From assembly GCF_900156155.1 (NCBI RefSeq), contig NZ_FTMD01000014.1, positions 62,001 through 126,000 of the forward strand: a DNA stretch of 64,000 bases, read 5' to 3'. The translations under genes were made by a program, and so were the position numbers. This DNA comes from Aromatoleum tolulyticum (GTDB lineage Bacteria > Pseudomonadota > Gammaproteobacteria > Burkholderiales > Rhodocyclaceae). The notes under the pieces were generated by a model. The model was not told the DNA's origin and made no database searches. It was given only the letters and a program-made list of their open reading frames with translations. Shown one piece after another: positions 40,409-48,972 of this stretch (positions within the stretch are counted from its first letter, which is position 1; each line of letters opens with the position of its first letter).

Positions 40409-41872
40409 TCAGCCCAGTTCGATCGGCACGAAGATGCGCGCGTCGCCGCGCTGGATCAGCAGCGCGACGTGCTTGCCGGCGTCGGTGAGCTGCTTGCGCA
40501 GCTCATCCACGCGATTCACGTGCTTGCCGTTCACCGCGAGGATCACGTCGCCTTCCTCGATGCCGGCACGGGCCGCCGGACCATACGAGTCTAGCACCAG
40601 AAGTCCGCCCCGCGTTTCCGCCTCCTTCTGTTCGTCCGCCGTCAGCGGGCGCACCGACACGCCGAGGCGGCCGCCATCGTCGGGTGGGGTTTCCGCGGCC
40701 GCCACCTTCTCGGGCTGCTGTTCGCCGACGGTGACGGTGATCTCCTGCGCCTTGCGCTTGCGCCAGATCTCCAGTTTCGCCGGCTTGCCCGGGGGGATGA
40801 CGGCGACGCGCGGCGGCAGTTCGGCCGACGATGCGATCGCCTCGCCGTTGAATTTCAGCACCACGTCACCCGGCTCGATCCCGGCCGTCGCGGCCGGGCT
40901 CCCCGGCTCGACATGGCTCACCAGCGCACCGCGCGCGACGGTCAGCCCGAACGAATCGGCCAGGCCCTGGTTCAGATCCTGGATCGCGATGCCGAGGCGC
41001 CCGCGCGTGACCTTGCCCTGTGCGAGCAGCTGCTCCTTCACATGTGCAGCGACGCTGATCGGGATCGCGAAGGACAGTCCCTGATAGCCGCCGGACTGGC
41101 TGTAGATCTGCGAATTGATGCCGACGACCTCCCCCTTCAGGTTGAGCAGCGGCCCGCCCGAATTGCCGGGGTTGATCGCGACGTCGGTCTGGATGAAGGG
41201 CACGTAGCCTTCGTCGGGCAGCGAACGCGACTTCGCCGAGACGATGCCCGCGGTGACGCTGTTCTCGAAGCCGAAGGGCGAGCCGATGGCGAGCACCCAA
41301 TCGCCGACGCGGATGTCCCCGGGGTCGCCGAGCGGCACGGTCGGCAGGTCCTGCGCGTCGATGCGCAGCACCGCGATGTCGGTCGGCTTGTCGATGCCGA
41401 TGACCTTGGCGGTGAATTCGCGCTTGTCGGTGAGTTTCACCGTGACATTGTCGGCGTTGGCGACGACGTGTGCGTTGGTGAGCACGATGCCGTCCGTGCT
41501 GACGATGAAGCCCGAGCCCTGGCCATGCGTGATCTGCTCGCCCGGCTTACCCTGGCCGCGCGGGGCGAAGCGGCGGAAGAACTCCGAAAACGGGTCGTCC
41601 GGGTCGAGCTGGCCGAGGGGCGTGCGCCCGCGCGCGGCGGTCTTCACGGTGCCCTCGACGCTGATGTTCACGACCGCCGGACCGTAGGATTCGACGATGC
41701 TGCCGAAGTCCGGCAGCGACGCCGCCGCGTATGGCTGGCCTGCCTTGCGCACGACCGTGGGGGTGGTCGCAGCGGGGGACTGGTCGACGGAGCGGCCGAT
41801 GTCATAGCCGCCCCAGAGCGTCGCGGCGATCGCCGCGGCAATGACGGGAAATTTGAGCGCCTGAAATGTCAT
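40409..41872 (-). CDS. Periplasmic serine protease DegP/HtrA (MucD type)
   Basis: 487 residues. An N-terminal hydrophobic segment (FPVIAAAIAATLWGGYDIG) acts as signal or anchor. The trypsin-like triad is His135 (LTNAHVV), Asp165 (TDIAVL) and Ser238 (GNSGGPL). Two PDZ domains follow (from about 285 and about 390). It degrades or refolds misfolded envelope proteins. The start has GGGAGGAATCGGATA, a strong ribosome site. A PmrA/QseB-type operator 65-80 bases upstream and the adjacent two-component genes suggest stress-induced control. Confidence 0.94.
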   Translation of the reverse strand: MTFQALKFPVIAAAIAATLWGGYDIGRSVDQSPAATTPTVVRKAGQPYAAASLPDFGSIVESYGPAVVNISVEGTVKTAARGRTPLGQLDPDDPFSEFFRRFAPRGQGKPGEQITHGQGSGFIVSTDGIVLTNAHVVANADNVTVKLTDKREFTAKVIGIDKPTDIAVLRIDAQDLPTVPLGDPGDIRVGDWVLAIGSPFGFENSVTAGIVSAKSRSLPDEGYVPFIQTDVAINPGNSGGPLLNLKGEVVGINSQIYSQSGGYQGLSFAIPISVAAHVKEQLLAQGKVTRGRLGIAIQDLNQGLADSFGLTVARGALVSHVEPGSPAATAGIEPGDVVLKFNGEAIASSAELPPRVAVIPPGKPAKLEIWRKRKAQEITVTVGEQQPEKVAAAETPPDDGGRLGVSVRPLTADEQKEAETRGGLLVLDSYGPAARAGIEEGDVILAVNGKHVNRVDELRKQLTDAGKHVALLIQRGDARIFVPIELG

Positions 41873-41936
41873 TATCCGATTCCTCCCATCCCGCATGCAC
41901 GGAGCAGGACGATGTTGGCACTCTACAGGCCTTTGA

Positions 41937-41953
41937 CTTAAGTCAAACTTAAG
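41937..41953 (-). promoter_or_regulatory. PmrA/QseB-type operator upstream of the HtrA gene
   Basis: CTTAAG-TCAAA-CTTAAG: two identical hexamers with an 11-bp period, the known arrangement of OmpR-family direct-repeat boxes of the PmrA/QseB type. It lies between the histidine kinase stop and the protease start, so the neighbouring response regulator is the obvious binding candidate. Confidence 0.75.
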
Positions 41954-41975
41954 GAAATGCCCTAATTGCGGCGCA

Positions 41976-43286
41976 TCATGCGGGCGGGAATCCCACTGCG
42001 ATGCGCAGGCCGCCAAGCGGAGAGGCGTTCAGGACGATGCGTGCGTCATGGCGTCGGGCGATGCTGTCGACGATCGCCAGCCCGAGGCCGCTGCCCGATT
42101 CCTGCTGGCCGGCCGGGCGGTAGAAACGGTTCAGCACGCGGTCGCGCTCCTCGGGCGGGATGCCCGGTCCGCTGTCGTCGACGCGCAGCCAGCAGCGGCC
42201 TTCGCCCTTGCCGACCGACACGTCCACACGGCCGCCGCGGGGTGTGTAACGGATCGCGTTGTCGATCAGGTTGCCTGCCAGCGTACGCAGCGCAGCGGGA
42301 TCGCCCCGCGTTGCGAGGGCGTCGTCGAGCAGGTCGGCGCCGAGATCGATGCCACGCTCGTGCGCCTGGGCGGTGTAGTCGGCGAGCGACTTGCGCGCGA
42401 TGTCGGCGAGCACGACGCGTTCGTGCTGCTCTGCCGCGCCCTCGCCGGGCTCCTGGCGGGCCAGCGTCAGCAGCTGCTGCACCAGATGCGCCGCGCGCGC
42501 CAGCCCCGTGCGCAACTCCCCGAGCGCCGCGGCGCGTGCCGTTTCATCGCGGGCCCGTTCGCACAGCTGCAGCTGGATCTGCAGCGCCGCCAGCGGCGTG
42601 CGCAGCTCGTGTGCGGCGTCGGCGACGAAGGCGCGCTGCACGCTGATCGCCTGCCGCAGCTGTTCGAGCAGCTCGTTCAGGGCCCGCACCAGCGGCTGCG
42701 CCTCGTCGGGGATGCCCTTCAGCGGCAGGGCGTCGAGCGAATCGGCGCGACGCGTGCCCACCTCCTGCGCGAGCCGTTCCAGCGGGCGCAGGCCGCGGCC
42801 GACCAGATACCAGATCAGCGCGCCCAGCAGCGGCATCAGCGCCACCAGCGGGATCAGCGTGCGCAGCGCCGCATGGGCGGCGAGGCGGCTGCGCACGGCC
42901 ATCGGCTGGGCGATCTGGATCACGTGGTCGAGCAGCGGAATGGAATACACGCGCCAGTCGCCCTCGGAGGTCGTGACCGTGGTGTAGCCAAGCTGCGCGC
43001 GGGCGGGCAGGGCGGTGTGCGGGTGCGAGAGGTAGAGGCGCACGCCGGTGTCGTCCCAGATCTGGATCACCAGATCCAGCGACTCCTCGGGCGGCGCGAG
43101 GGGGCCGACGTTCGGACCCGACAGGCGCCGGTCGCGTAGCGAGAGCGCGAACTGGCGCAGGTTGTAGTCCATCAGCGCGTCGATTTCGTTGTGCGCCATG
43201 CGGTAGGTCGCGATGCCGCCGATCGCGAACACCAGTACCAGGGCGCCGAGGAGCGAGAACAGCAGCGTGCGGCGCAGCGAGTTCAT
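41976..43286 (-). CDS. Sensor histidine kinase (QseC/TctE type)
   Basis: 436 residues. Two membrane helices (about 7-28 and 143-163) flank a periplasmic sensor of roughly 115 residues. HAMP follows, then the phospho-acceptor His226 in DAAHELRTPLAAL. The ATPase domain has N (NLIDNAIRYTP), G1 (VDDSGPGIP), F (FYRPAG) and G2 (GSGLGLAI) boxes. It phosphorylates the response regulator encoded just before it; the two overlap by four bases. The signal is unknown; metal, pH or envelope stress is likely given the neighbouring HtrA. Confidence 0.93.
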   Translation of the reverse strand: MNSLRRTLLFSLLGALVLVFAIGGIATYRMAHNEIDALMDYNLRQFALSLRDRRLSGPNVGPLAPPEESLDLVIQIWDDTGVRLYLSHPHTALPARAQLGYTTVTTSEGDWRVYSIPLLDHVIQIAQPMAVRSRLAAHAALRTLIPLVALMPLLGALIWYLVGRGLRPLERLAQEVGTRRADSLDALPLKGIPDEAQPLVRALNELLEQLRQAISVQRAFVADAAHELRTPLAALQIQLQLCERARDETARAAALGELRTGLARAAHLVQQLLTLARQEPGEGAAEQHERVVLADIARKSLADYTAQAHERGIDLGADLLDDALATRGDPAALRTLAGNLIDNAIRYTPRGGRVDVSVGKGEGRCWLRVDDSGPGIPPEERDRVLNRFYRPAGQQESGSGLGLAIVDSIARRHDARIVLNASPLGGLRIAVGFPPA

Positions 43287-43945
43287 GGCCGTTCCGGCAC
43301 GTAATAGCCGACGCCGCGCAAGTTGCGGATCCAGTCGGCGCCGAGCTTGCGGCGCAGCGAGTGGATATGCACCTCCACCGCATTGCTATCGACCTCTTCG
43401 TCCCAGCCGTAGATGCGCTCCTCGATCTGGCTGCGCGACAGCGGTCGGCCGGGGTGTTCCAGCAGGGCCGACAGCAGCGCGAATTCGCGCGCCGAGAGCC
43501 GCACCGGCTCGCCCGCGAGCGTCACCGCGTGGCTCGCAGGGTCGACCTGCAGCGCGCCCAGCGTCAGGAGGGGACTGGCCTGGCCGCGCTGGCGGCGCAG
43601 CAGCGCCCGCACGCGCGCCGAGAGTTCGTCGAGGTCGAAGGGTTTGACGAGGTAGTCGTCCGCGCCGGCATCCAGCCCGCGGATGCGGTCGGCGACGGCG
43701 TCGCGGGCCGTCAGCACGAGCACCGGCATCGCGTGGCCGGCCGTGCGCAGGCGCTGCAGCAGTTCGATGCCGTCACGGCGCGGCAGGCCGATGTCGAGCA
43801 GCAGCAGATCGTAGGGGTTGTCGCGCGCCGCGAGTTCGCCGGCTATGCCGTCGCGCACCCAGTCGACGGCATAGCCGTCCTGGCGCAGCGCCTGCTGCAC
43901 GCCGGCACCGATCATCGGGTCGTCTTCGATCAGCAGCAGTCTCAT
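43283..43945 (-). CDS. OmpR-family response regulator (QseB/PmrA type)
   Basis: 220 residues. The receiver domain has the acidic pair EDD (7-9), phospho-Asp51 (LLLDIGLPRRDG), Thr in LTARD and KPF. The C-terminal winged helix has SAREFALLSALLEHPGRPLSRSQIEERIYGWDEEVDSNAVEVHIHSLRRKLG, close to QseB, TctD and PmrA. This subgroup binds CTTAAG-like direct repeats, and such a repeat is present upstream of the protease gene. ATG 43945 is chosen because the receiver starts there. Confidence 0.93.
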   Translation of the reverse strand: MRLLLIEDDPMIGAGVQQALRQDGYAVDWVRDGIAGELAARDNPYDLLLLDIGLPRRDGIELLQRLRTAGHAMPVLVLTARDAVADRIRGLDAGADDYLVKPFDLDELSARVRALLRRQRGQASPLLTLGALQVDPASHAVTLAGEPVRLSAREFALLSALLEHPGRPLSRSQIEERIYGWDEEVDSNAVEVHIHSLRRKLGADWIRNLRGVGYYVPERP

Positions 43946-44052
43946 GGTCGCGAATGGGGGCGGCGGGCGCTTTTTGGATATTCTAAGCGATCGCACTGCT
44001 ATACACCGGAGCACTGCGCTACGCTTGCCGGTGTTCCCTCCTGCCAGTCGTC

Positions 44053-44661
44053 ATGGGCCGCCCAACTTCCGACCGGATGTCCGCCATGTTCCGCTCCATG
44101 TACCGACTCTTCTGTCGCTGGCTGATGCTCATGCTGGCCTTGTCCTGGGTGCCGAGTGCGCCGGCGATCGATGACGCGGCGGCGGTCGCGGACAAGGACG
44201 TGCGTGTCGAGCGCAACGCGGGCGGCTTCACCGTCGACATGCTCGCCCACGCGCCGGTCAGCCCGGCGCTGGCGTGGGAAGTCCTGACCGACTTCGATCA
44301 CATGGCGAGTTTCGTGCCGAACCTGCGGACGAGCCGGGTGACCGAGCGTGGCGATTCCTTCGTGCGCGTGCACCAGACCGGGACCGCGCGCTACGGCGTG
44401 TTCTGGACGAATTTCGAATCGGTGCGCGAAATCCGCTTCTCCCCGCCGAAAGAAATCCGCGCGCAGGGTGTAGGGGGCAACGTGAAACGCATGGAGAGCC
44501 TGATGCGGCTCGAGGCGGAAGCGGGCGGCACGCTGCTGCGCTATCACGCCGAAGTGCAGCCGGATTTCTGGCTGCCGCCGCTTCTCGGCCCGTCCTTCGT
44601 GCGTCACGAAACCGCCGAGCAGTTTTCGGCGATCATCCGGGAGATGGTCCGGCGGCAGTGA
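44053..44661 (+). CDS. Exported SRPBCC (polyketide cyclase-like) protein
   Basis: 202 residues from ATG 44053; ATG 44077 or 44086 would also keep the signal peptide (LFCRWLMLMLALSWVPSAPA). The mature part is a START/SRPBCC-type lipid-binding fold, seen from VERNAGGFTVDMLAHAPVSPALAWEVLTDFDHMASFVPNLRTSRV and the C-terminal helix PSFVRHETAEQFSAIIREMVRR. Such periplasmic proteins probably bind a hydrophobic ligand; the function is unknown. It is divergent from the response regulator gene. Confidence 0.8.
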   Translation: MGRPTSDRMSAMFRSMYRLFCRWLMLMLALSWVPSAPAIDDAAAVADKDVRVERNAGGFTVDMLAHAPVSPALAWEVLTDFDHMASFVPNLRTSRVTERGDSFVRVHQTGTARYGVFWTNFESVREIRFSPPKEIRAQGVGGNVKRMESLMRLEAEAGGTLLRYHAEVQPDFWLPPLLGPSFVRHETAEQFSAIIREMVRRQ

Positions 44662-44688
44662 ATGCCGCCGTCCGGATCATGATTTTTC

Positions 44689-44722
44689 CTTAATCCTGCG
44701 GGAGATGGCGCTTAATCCTCGC
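44689..44722 (+). promoter_or_regulatory. CTTAATCCT direct repeat, candidate OmpR-family operator
   Basis: CTTAATCCTGCG (from 44689) and CTTAATCCTCGC (from 44711) are direct repeats with a 22-bp period, two DNA turns. They lie 60-90 bases upstream of the small Lys-rich protein that heads a group of genes including a response regulator. The CTTAA core resembles the box at 41937-41953. Confidence 0.6.
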
Positions 44723-44779
44723 AGGCACAGACTCTCCTCACGACGCAACCGTCGTCACTAACCGTACAGGAGAGTCACC

Positions 44780-44995
44780 ATGAACCCGAAGTACATCAAG
44801 ACCCTGATCGCCGCGAGCGCCGCCGCCTTCGCGCTGTCCGCTTCCGCTGCCGCTCCCGCCGACGCTGCCGCCCCCGCCGACCAGACCGCGGCCGCCGCTC
44901 CGGCGAAGAAGGTGGTCAAGCACAAGAAGGCGACCCACAAGAAGACCGCTGCGAAGAAGGCCGCAGCCAAGACGACCGCCCCGGCAGCCAACTGA
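44780..44995 (+). CDS. Small exported Ala/Lys-rich protein
   Basis: 71 residues. A signal peptide (MNPKYIKTLIAASAAAFALSASA) is followed by an Ala/Pro-rich stretch and a Lys-rich tail with KKATHKKTAAKKAAAK repeats. It resembles acid-shock-type or histone-like low-complexity proteins, but no family is certain. AGGAGAGTCACC precedes the ATG and a direct-repeat operator lies upstream. It sits at the head of a group with a hypothetical protein and a two-component system, so it may be a regulated envelope product. Confidence 0.7.
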   Translation: MNPKYIKTLIAASAAAFALSASAAAPADAAAPADQTAAAAPAKKVVKHKKATHKKTAAKKAAAKTTAPAAN

Positions 44996-45055
44996 TTGTC
45001 GCGGGCGTGACCGGTGCGGACCCGTGGGGGTGTCCGTCCGGTCGCGCCGGGCCGC

Positions 45056-45562
45056 ATGCGCATGGCTCCGTCCCGCTTCGCGACCAGGCCGTGGCGCCTT
45101 GCGGCCATCCGGTCGAAGCTTGCCCTGCTGGCGGCGCTCGTGCTCCGGGCGAGTGCCCCTGCGGCCGGATGGGAGCCGGCCGCGGGCGAGCCGGCCCCCG
45201 GTTCGACCGAGCTCGCGGCAAGCGGCACCGGCCCGCAGCGGGCGGTGCGCGTATTTCGCGTGTATGGCTGGCACACGCTCGAGCCCCATGCCGGGGTGAT
45301 CTGGCTGGGTGTCGACGAGCCCTATGTGATCCGGCTGGCGGGCAAATGCAGCGTCGCCTCCGACGAGGTTCCCTCGGTGCTCGTGCTGCGCGACAAGCAC
45401 CTCGTTCCCGGTCGCGACCGGATGGTTTTTCCTGCGGGCGAGTGCGCGATCGATAGCCTGTTGCGCGCCGACCGGAATAAACTGCGCGCGAGTGCGATCA
45501 CCCCGGACGGTGGCGTGGTCGTCCGCCTGATCCATGACGCCGGACCGCGCAGAAGCAAATGA
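45056..45562 (+). CDS. Hypothetical exported protein
   Basis: 168 residues from ATG 45056 (ATG 45062 also possible). A basic N-terminus and a hydrophobic run (LALLAALVLRASAPAAG) suggest export. The mature part contains VFRVYGWHTLEPHAGVIWLG, VIRLAGKCSVAS and AGECAIDSLL, with two conserved-looking Cys, loosely like DUF6491-type proteins. Function unknown. Its stop overlaps the response regulator start by four bases (ATGA), so it is translationally coupled to the two-component system. Confidence 0.68.
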   Translation: MRMAPSRFATRPWRLAAIRSKLALLAALVLRASAPAAGWEPAAGEPAPGSTELAASGTGPQRAVRVFRVYGWHTLEPHAGVIWLGVDEPYVIRLAGKCSVASDEVPSVLVLRDKHLVPGRDRMVFPAGECAIDSLLRADRNKLRASAITPDGGVVVRLIHDAGPRRSK

Positions 45563-46248
45563 AGATACTCCTGGTCGAAGACGATCCGCAGCAGGCCGCT
45601 TACATCCGCAAGGGGCTGCGGGAAGCGGGGCACATCGTGGACGTCGCTGCCGACGGGCGCGACGGGCTGTTTCTCGCCACCACCGAAAGCTACGACGTGC
45701 TCGTGCTCGACCGCATGCTGCCGCGTGTGGACGGCCTCACGGTGCTGCGCACGCTGCGCGCGTCGAACGTCGCGACGCCGGTCGTGATCCTCAGCGCGCT
45801 GGGCGAAGTCGATGACCGGGTCGCCGGCCTGCGCGCGGGCGGCGACGACTACCTCGTGAAACCGTTCTCGCTGATCGAGCTCGTCGCGCGCCTGGAAGCG
45901 CTGGCGCGCAGGGGGGCGGCGTCCCGCGAAGGGGCGCCGAACACGCGGCTCGCCGTCGCCGACCTGGAGATGGATCTCCTGCGCCGCAGCGTCGCACGCG
46001 GCGGACGGAAGATCGACCTCAAGCCGAAGGAGTTCCAGCTGCTGGAATTCCTGCTGCGCCACTCGGAGCAGGTCGTGACGCGCGCGATGCTGCTCGAAGC
46101 GGTGTGGAACTACCATTTCGACCCCCAGACCAACGTCATCGACGTGCATATCTCCAACCTGCGCGCGAAAATCGACCTGCCGGGGCTGCCGCCCCTGATC
46201 CATACGGTGCGTGGCGCCGGCTACCGCCTGAGTGCCGATGTCGCGTGA
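45559..46248 (+). CDS. OmpR-family response regulator
   Basis: 229 residues. The receiver domain has EDD, phospho-Asp51 (LVLDRMLPRVDG), Ser in ILSALGEVDDR and the KPF Lys. The DNA-binding winged helix shows DLKPKEFQLLEFLLRHSEQVVTRAMLLEAVWNYHFDPQTNVIDVHISNLR, the CusR/CopR-like subgroup. It overlaps the upstream gene by four bases and the kinase gene by 11. Its target may be the CTTAATCCT repeat upstream of the small Lys-rich gene (inference). Confidence 0.93.
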   Translation: MKILLVEDDPQQAAYIRKGLREAGHIVDVAADGRDGLFLATTESYDVLVLDRMLPRVDGLTVLRTLRASNVATPVVILSALGEVDDRVAGLRAGGDDYLVKPFSLIELVARLEALARRGAASREGAPNTRLAVADLEMDLLRRSVARGGRKIDLKPKEFQLLEFLLRHSEQVVTRAMLLEAVWNYHFDPQTNVIDVHISNLRAKIDLPGLPPLIHTVRGAGYRLSADVA

Positions 46249-47629
46249 GGCGCGGCCGGGCGGACTGCGCGCCTGGTTCGGCAGCCCGTTTCACCGCTTC
46301 GCCATCGCCCTGCCGACTGCGATCGCGCTGATCGTCGGGGCGCTGTTCTACCCGCTCTTCCGCGAGGCCGAAGGGCATATCCGCAACGAGGTGCGCGCGG
46401 CGATCGCGCTCGAGATCAACGGCCTGGACGAGCACTTCCACGAGCGCGGCCTGGCCGGACTGCGCGACGCCCTGCAGCGCCGCGTCGATGCCGCGGCGGA
46501 CCGCGACGCCGTGTATCTGCTGACCGACCGCGACGGGCGGGTCGTGGTCGGCAACCTGGCCGGCTGGCCCGACGGCGTGCCGGTGGCCGACGAGGCGTGG
46601 TTCCACGTCGGCGCGGCCGACGGCAGCACGCTGGAAGGGCAGGTGTTCGTGCTGTTCGGCGGCGACCGCCTGCTGGTCGGGCGCCATTCGCCGCTGGAGT
46701 CCTACCAGGAGCACATGACCACCCGGCTGTGGGGTTCCGCGGTGCTGATCATCGTGGTGGCGGCTGCGATCGGCTGGTTCTTCATGCAGCATCTGCACCG
46801 CCGGCTTGAGACGCTGGCGCGCGAGGCGGCCCGCATCCAGGAAGGCCACCTCGCGCAGCGCCTGAGCCTCAGTGCGCGCAACGACGAACTGGACGCGCTG
46901 GCGCGGCGCTTCAACCGCGCCTTCGACGAGATCGAGCGGCTCGTCGACGCGTCGCGGCACGTCTCCAGCGCCATCGCTCACGACATGCGCCGGCCCCTGA
47001 TCGCATTGCGACGGGCGATCGACGAGGCGCGCGAAGCCGCCGCCGCGGACCGGATCCTGCGCGAACGGCTCGAGGGCCTGGGGGCGCAGACGGACGCATT
47101 GCTGCGCACCTTCGCGGCGCTGCTCAGCCTGGCGCGCATCGAAGCGGGCGCGCTCGGGCCGAAATGGCAGCCGGTGGATCTCGCCGCCCTCGCGGCCGAC
47201 GCCATCGAGCTCTATGAACCGCTCGCCGCGGCCGAGGGCAGGGCGCTCGTCGGCACGCTGGCGCCGGCGACCGTGCGCGGCGACCCCGACCTGCTGTTCC
47301 AGGTGCTGCAGAACCTGATCGAGAATGCGCTCGGGCACGGCGCGGGGACGATCGTGCTGGATCTTGCGGCGGGTGACGGCGGTGTCGTGCTGAGCGTGCG
47401 CGACCATGGCGCGGGCGCCCCCGACGCCGCGCTGCCGCGGCTGTTCGAGCGCTTCTTCCGCCTCGACGAGAGTCGCAGCGCGGCCGACGGGGCCGGCGTC
47501 GGGCTGGCGTTGGTCAGGGGCATCGTCGAAGCCCACGGCGGGCACGTGTCGGCGCGCAATGCCGGTCCGGGTCTCGCCGTCGAGCTGGTGCTGCCCGTCG
47601 GCGAGGCGAAGCCGGTAGCCCTTGACTGA
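46238..47629 (+). CDS. Sensor histidine kinase
   Basis: 463 residues from ATG 46238 inside the response regulator frame; GTG 46232 would add two residues. Membrane helices near 22-42 and 164-184 flank a periplasmic sensor of about 120 residues. A HAMP-like segment follows, then the H box SAIAHDMRRPLIALR with His248; Asp-Met replaces the usual Glu-Leu. ATPase motifs are NLIENALGHG, VRDHGAG, FFRLDESRS and GAGVGLALV. It pairs with the preceding response regulator. Signal unknown. Confidence 0.92.
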   Translation: MSREARPGGLRAWFGSPFHRFAIALPTAIALIVGALFYPLFREAEGHIRNEVRAAIALEINGLDEHFHERGLAGLRDALQRRVDAAADRDAVYLLTDRDGRVVVGNLAGWPDGVPVADEAWFHVGAADGSTLEGQVFVLFGGDRLLVGRHSPLESYQEHMTTRLWGSAVLIIVVAAAIGWFFMQHLHRRLETLAREAARIQEGHLAQRLSLSARNDELDALARRFNRAFDEIERLVDASRHVSSAIAHDMRRPLIALRRAIDEAREAAAADRILRERLEGLGAQTDALLRTFAALLSLARIEAGALGPKWQPVDLAALAADAIELYEPLAAAEGRALVGTLAPATVRGDPDLLFQVLQNLIENALGHGAGTIVLDLAAGDGGVVLSVRDHGAGAPDAALPRLFERFFRLDESRSAADGAGVGLALVRGIVEAHGGHVSARNAGPGLAVELVLPVGEAKPVALD

Positions 47630-47660
47630 CGGCGCCGGGCGTTCTATTTTTCCTACGTCC

Positions 47661-47791
47661 CAAGGGGGAGTAGCTCTCCGCCGCGGCGTCGTCAATTCGG
47701 CAGTCCCCGTGCAGGGGTTGCCCGGCGCCCGGGCAGTCGTTTCCTGACGGCTGCGAGCAAGACCTTTGCCGCGATGGCGGAGGTCCCCTTG
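47661..47791 (+). promoter_or_regulatory. yybP-ykoY manganese riboswitch
   Basis: CAAGGGG (47661-47667) pairs exactly with CCCCTTG (47785-47791) to form P1. Immediately inside is the conserved GGGGAGTAGCT, and near the 3' side CTTTGCCGCGATGG-type sequence. The element sits before a TerC/Alx gene, the classic partner of this riboswitch class, which senses Mn2+. A terminator-like hairpin follows, so control is probably by antitermination, as in related leaders. Confidence 0.9.
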
Positions 47792-47800
47792 TCAGATCCA

Positions 47801-47840
47801 CGGCCCTTCGTCCTCGCAGGACAAAGGGCCGTTCTGTTTT
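47801..47840 (+). terminator. Riboswitch expression-platform terminator
   Basis: CGGCCCTTCGTCCT pairs with AGGACAAAGGGCCG (one mismatch) around a CGC loop and is followed by TTCTGTTTT. It lies between the Mn riboswitch and the alx start and should stop transcription unless the aptamer is ligand-bound. Confidence 0.88.
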
Positions 47841-47894
47841 GTGCGCCTGCGGCGCGGCAGGACGGACTGGTGGATCCGACTAGGAGGGAACCTC

Positions 47895-48884
47895 ATGGAA
47901 ACGATTGGTACATGGTGGATGTGGGCGGGCTTCTTCGGCATCGTGCTGGCGATGCTCGCGGTGGACCTGTTCGTCGTCGGCGGCGGCCGGCAGCATCGGG
48001 TGGGTTTTCGCGAGGCAGGGACGTGGTCGGCAGTCTGGGTGGCCGTTTCACTCGCGTTTGCGGCCGGCCTGTGGGGCTATCTCGACGGTTCGCTCGGGCG
48101 CGAGGTGGCGAACCAGAAGACGCTGGAGTTCCTGACCGGCTATCTGATCGAGAAATCGCTCGCCGTCGACAACGTGTTCGTGTGGCTGATGCTGTTCGGC
48201 TTCTTCGCCGTGCCGCTGGAACTGCAGAAGCGCGTGCTGGCCTTCGGCGTGATCGGCGCGATCGTGCTGCGGACGGTGATGATCTTCGCCGGCGTGTGGC
48301 TGATCGCGCAGTTCCACTGGATCCTGTATGTGTTCGGCGCCTTCCTGCTCGTTACCGGCGTGAAGATGTGGTGGTTCGCCGAGGCGCAGCCGGACCTCGC
48401 GAACAATCCCCTGATCCGCTGGCTGCGCGGGCACATGCGCATCACCGACCATCTCGAGGGCGAGCGCTTCTTCGTCATGCGCGACGAAGGCGGGCGCCTG
48501 GTGCGCTACGCGACGCCGCTGTTCCTCGCGCTGTTGCTGGTGGAGGTCTCCGACGTGATCTTCGCGGTCGACTCGATCCCCGCGATCTTCGCGATCACGA
48601 CCGACCCCTTCATCGTGCTGACGTCGAACGTGTTCGCGATCCTGGGCCTGCGGGCGATGTACTTCCTGCTGGCGGGCATGGCCGACCGCTTCTCGCTGCT
48701 GAAGTACGGTCTGGCGTTGGTGCTGGTTTTCATCGGCACGAAGATGCTGCTCATCGACGTGATCAAGATTCCGGCAGCGGTGTCGCTGGCCGTCGTGGCG
48801 GCGATCATCGGCGGTGCGATCGTGCTGTCGCTGCGCCGCGGTGCGGCAGCGGCGGAGACTACGACCGAGGGACGCGGAGCCTGA
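47895..48884 (+). CDS. alx: TerC/Alx family manganese exporter
   Basis: 329 residues, about nine membrane helices. The acidic membrane motifs typical of TerC are present: [50 protein letters not shown] and GLRAMYFLL. Members controlled by yybP-ykoY riboswitches export Mn2+. ATG 47895 follows TAGGAGGGAACCTC, a strong ribosome site. The gene converges with the RTX gene; a GC-rich hairpin lies between them. Confidence 0.93.
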   Translation: METIGTWWMWAGFFGIVLAMLAVDLFVVGGGRQHRVGFREAGTWSAVWVAVSLAFAAGLWGYLDGSLGREVANQKTLEFLTGYLIEKSLAVDNVFVWLMLFGFFAVPLELQKRVLAFGVIGAIVLRTVMIFAGVWLIAQFHWILYVFGAFLLVTGVKMWWFAEAQPDLANNPLIRWLRGHMRITDHLEGERFFVMRDEGGRLVRYATPLFLALLLVEVSDVIFAVDSIPAIFAITTDPFIVLTSNVFAILGLRAMYFLLAGMADRFSLLKYGLALVLVFIGTKMLLIDVIKIPAAVSLAVVAAIIGGAIVLSLRRGAAAAETTTEGRGA

Positions 48885-48912
48885 GGACGACGGTGCCGGC
48901 GTGAACGGAAAC

Positions 48913-48953
48913 GGGGCAAGCGCCCCGCCGGATGCGGCGGGAGGGCTTGCCCC
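48913..48953 (-). terminator. Hairpin between alx and the RTX gene
   Basis: GGGGCAAGC (48913-48921) pairs with GCTTGCCCC (48945-48953), with further pairing inside. On the minus strand it is followed by GTTTCC, a weak T-run. Probable terminator of the RTX transcript. Confidence 0.6.
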
Positions 48954-48972
48954 GGGGTGAGCCGGTCGCGAG

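Noticed and set aside
44651-44671. Terminator after the SRPBCC gene
   Set aside because: CGGCGGCA/TGCCGCCG forms a perfect hairpin, but it spans the stop codon and the nearest T-run is about 12 bases away.
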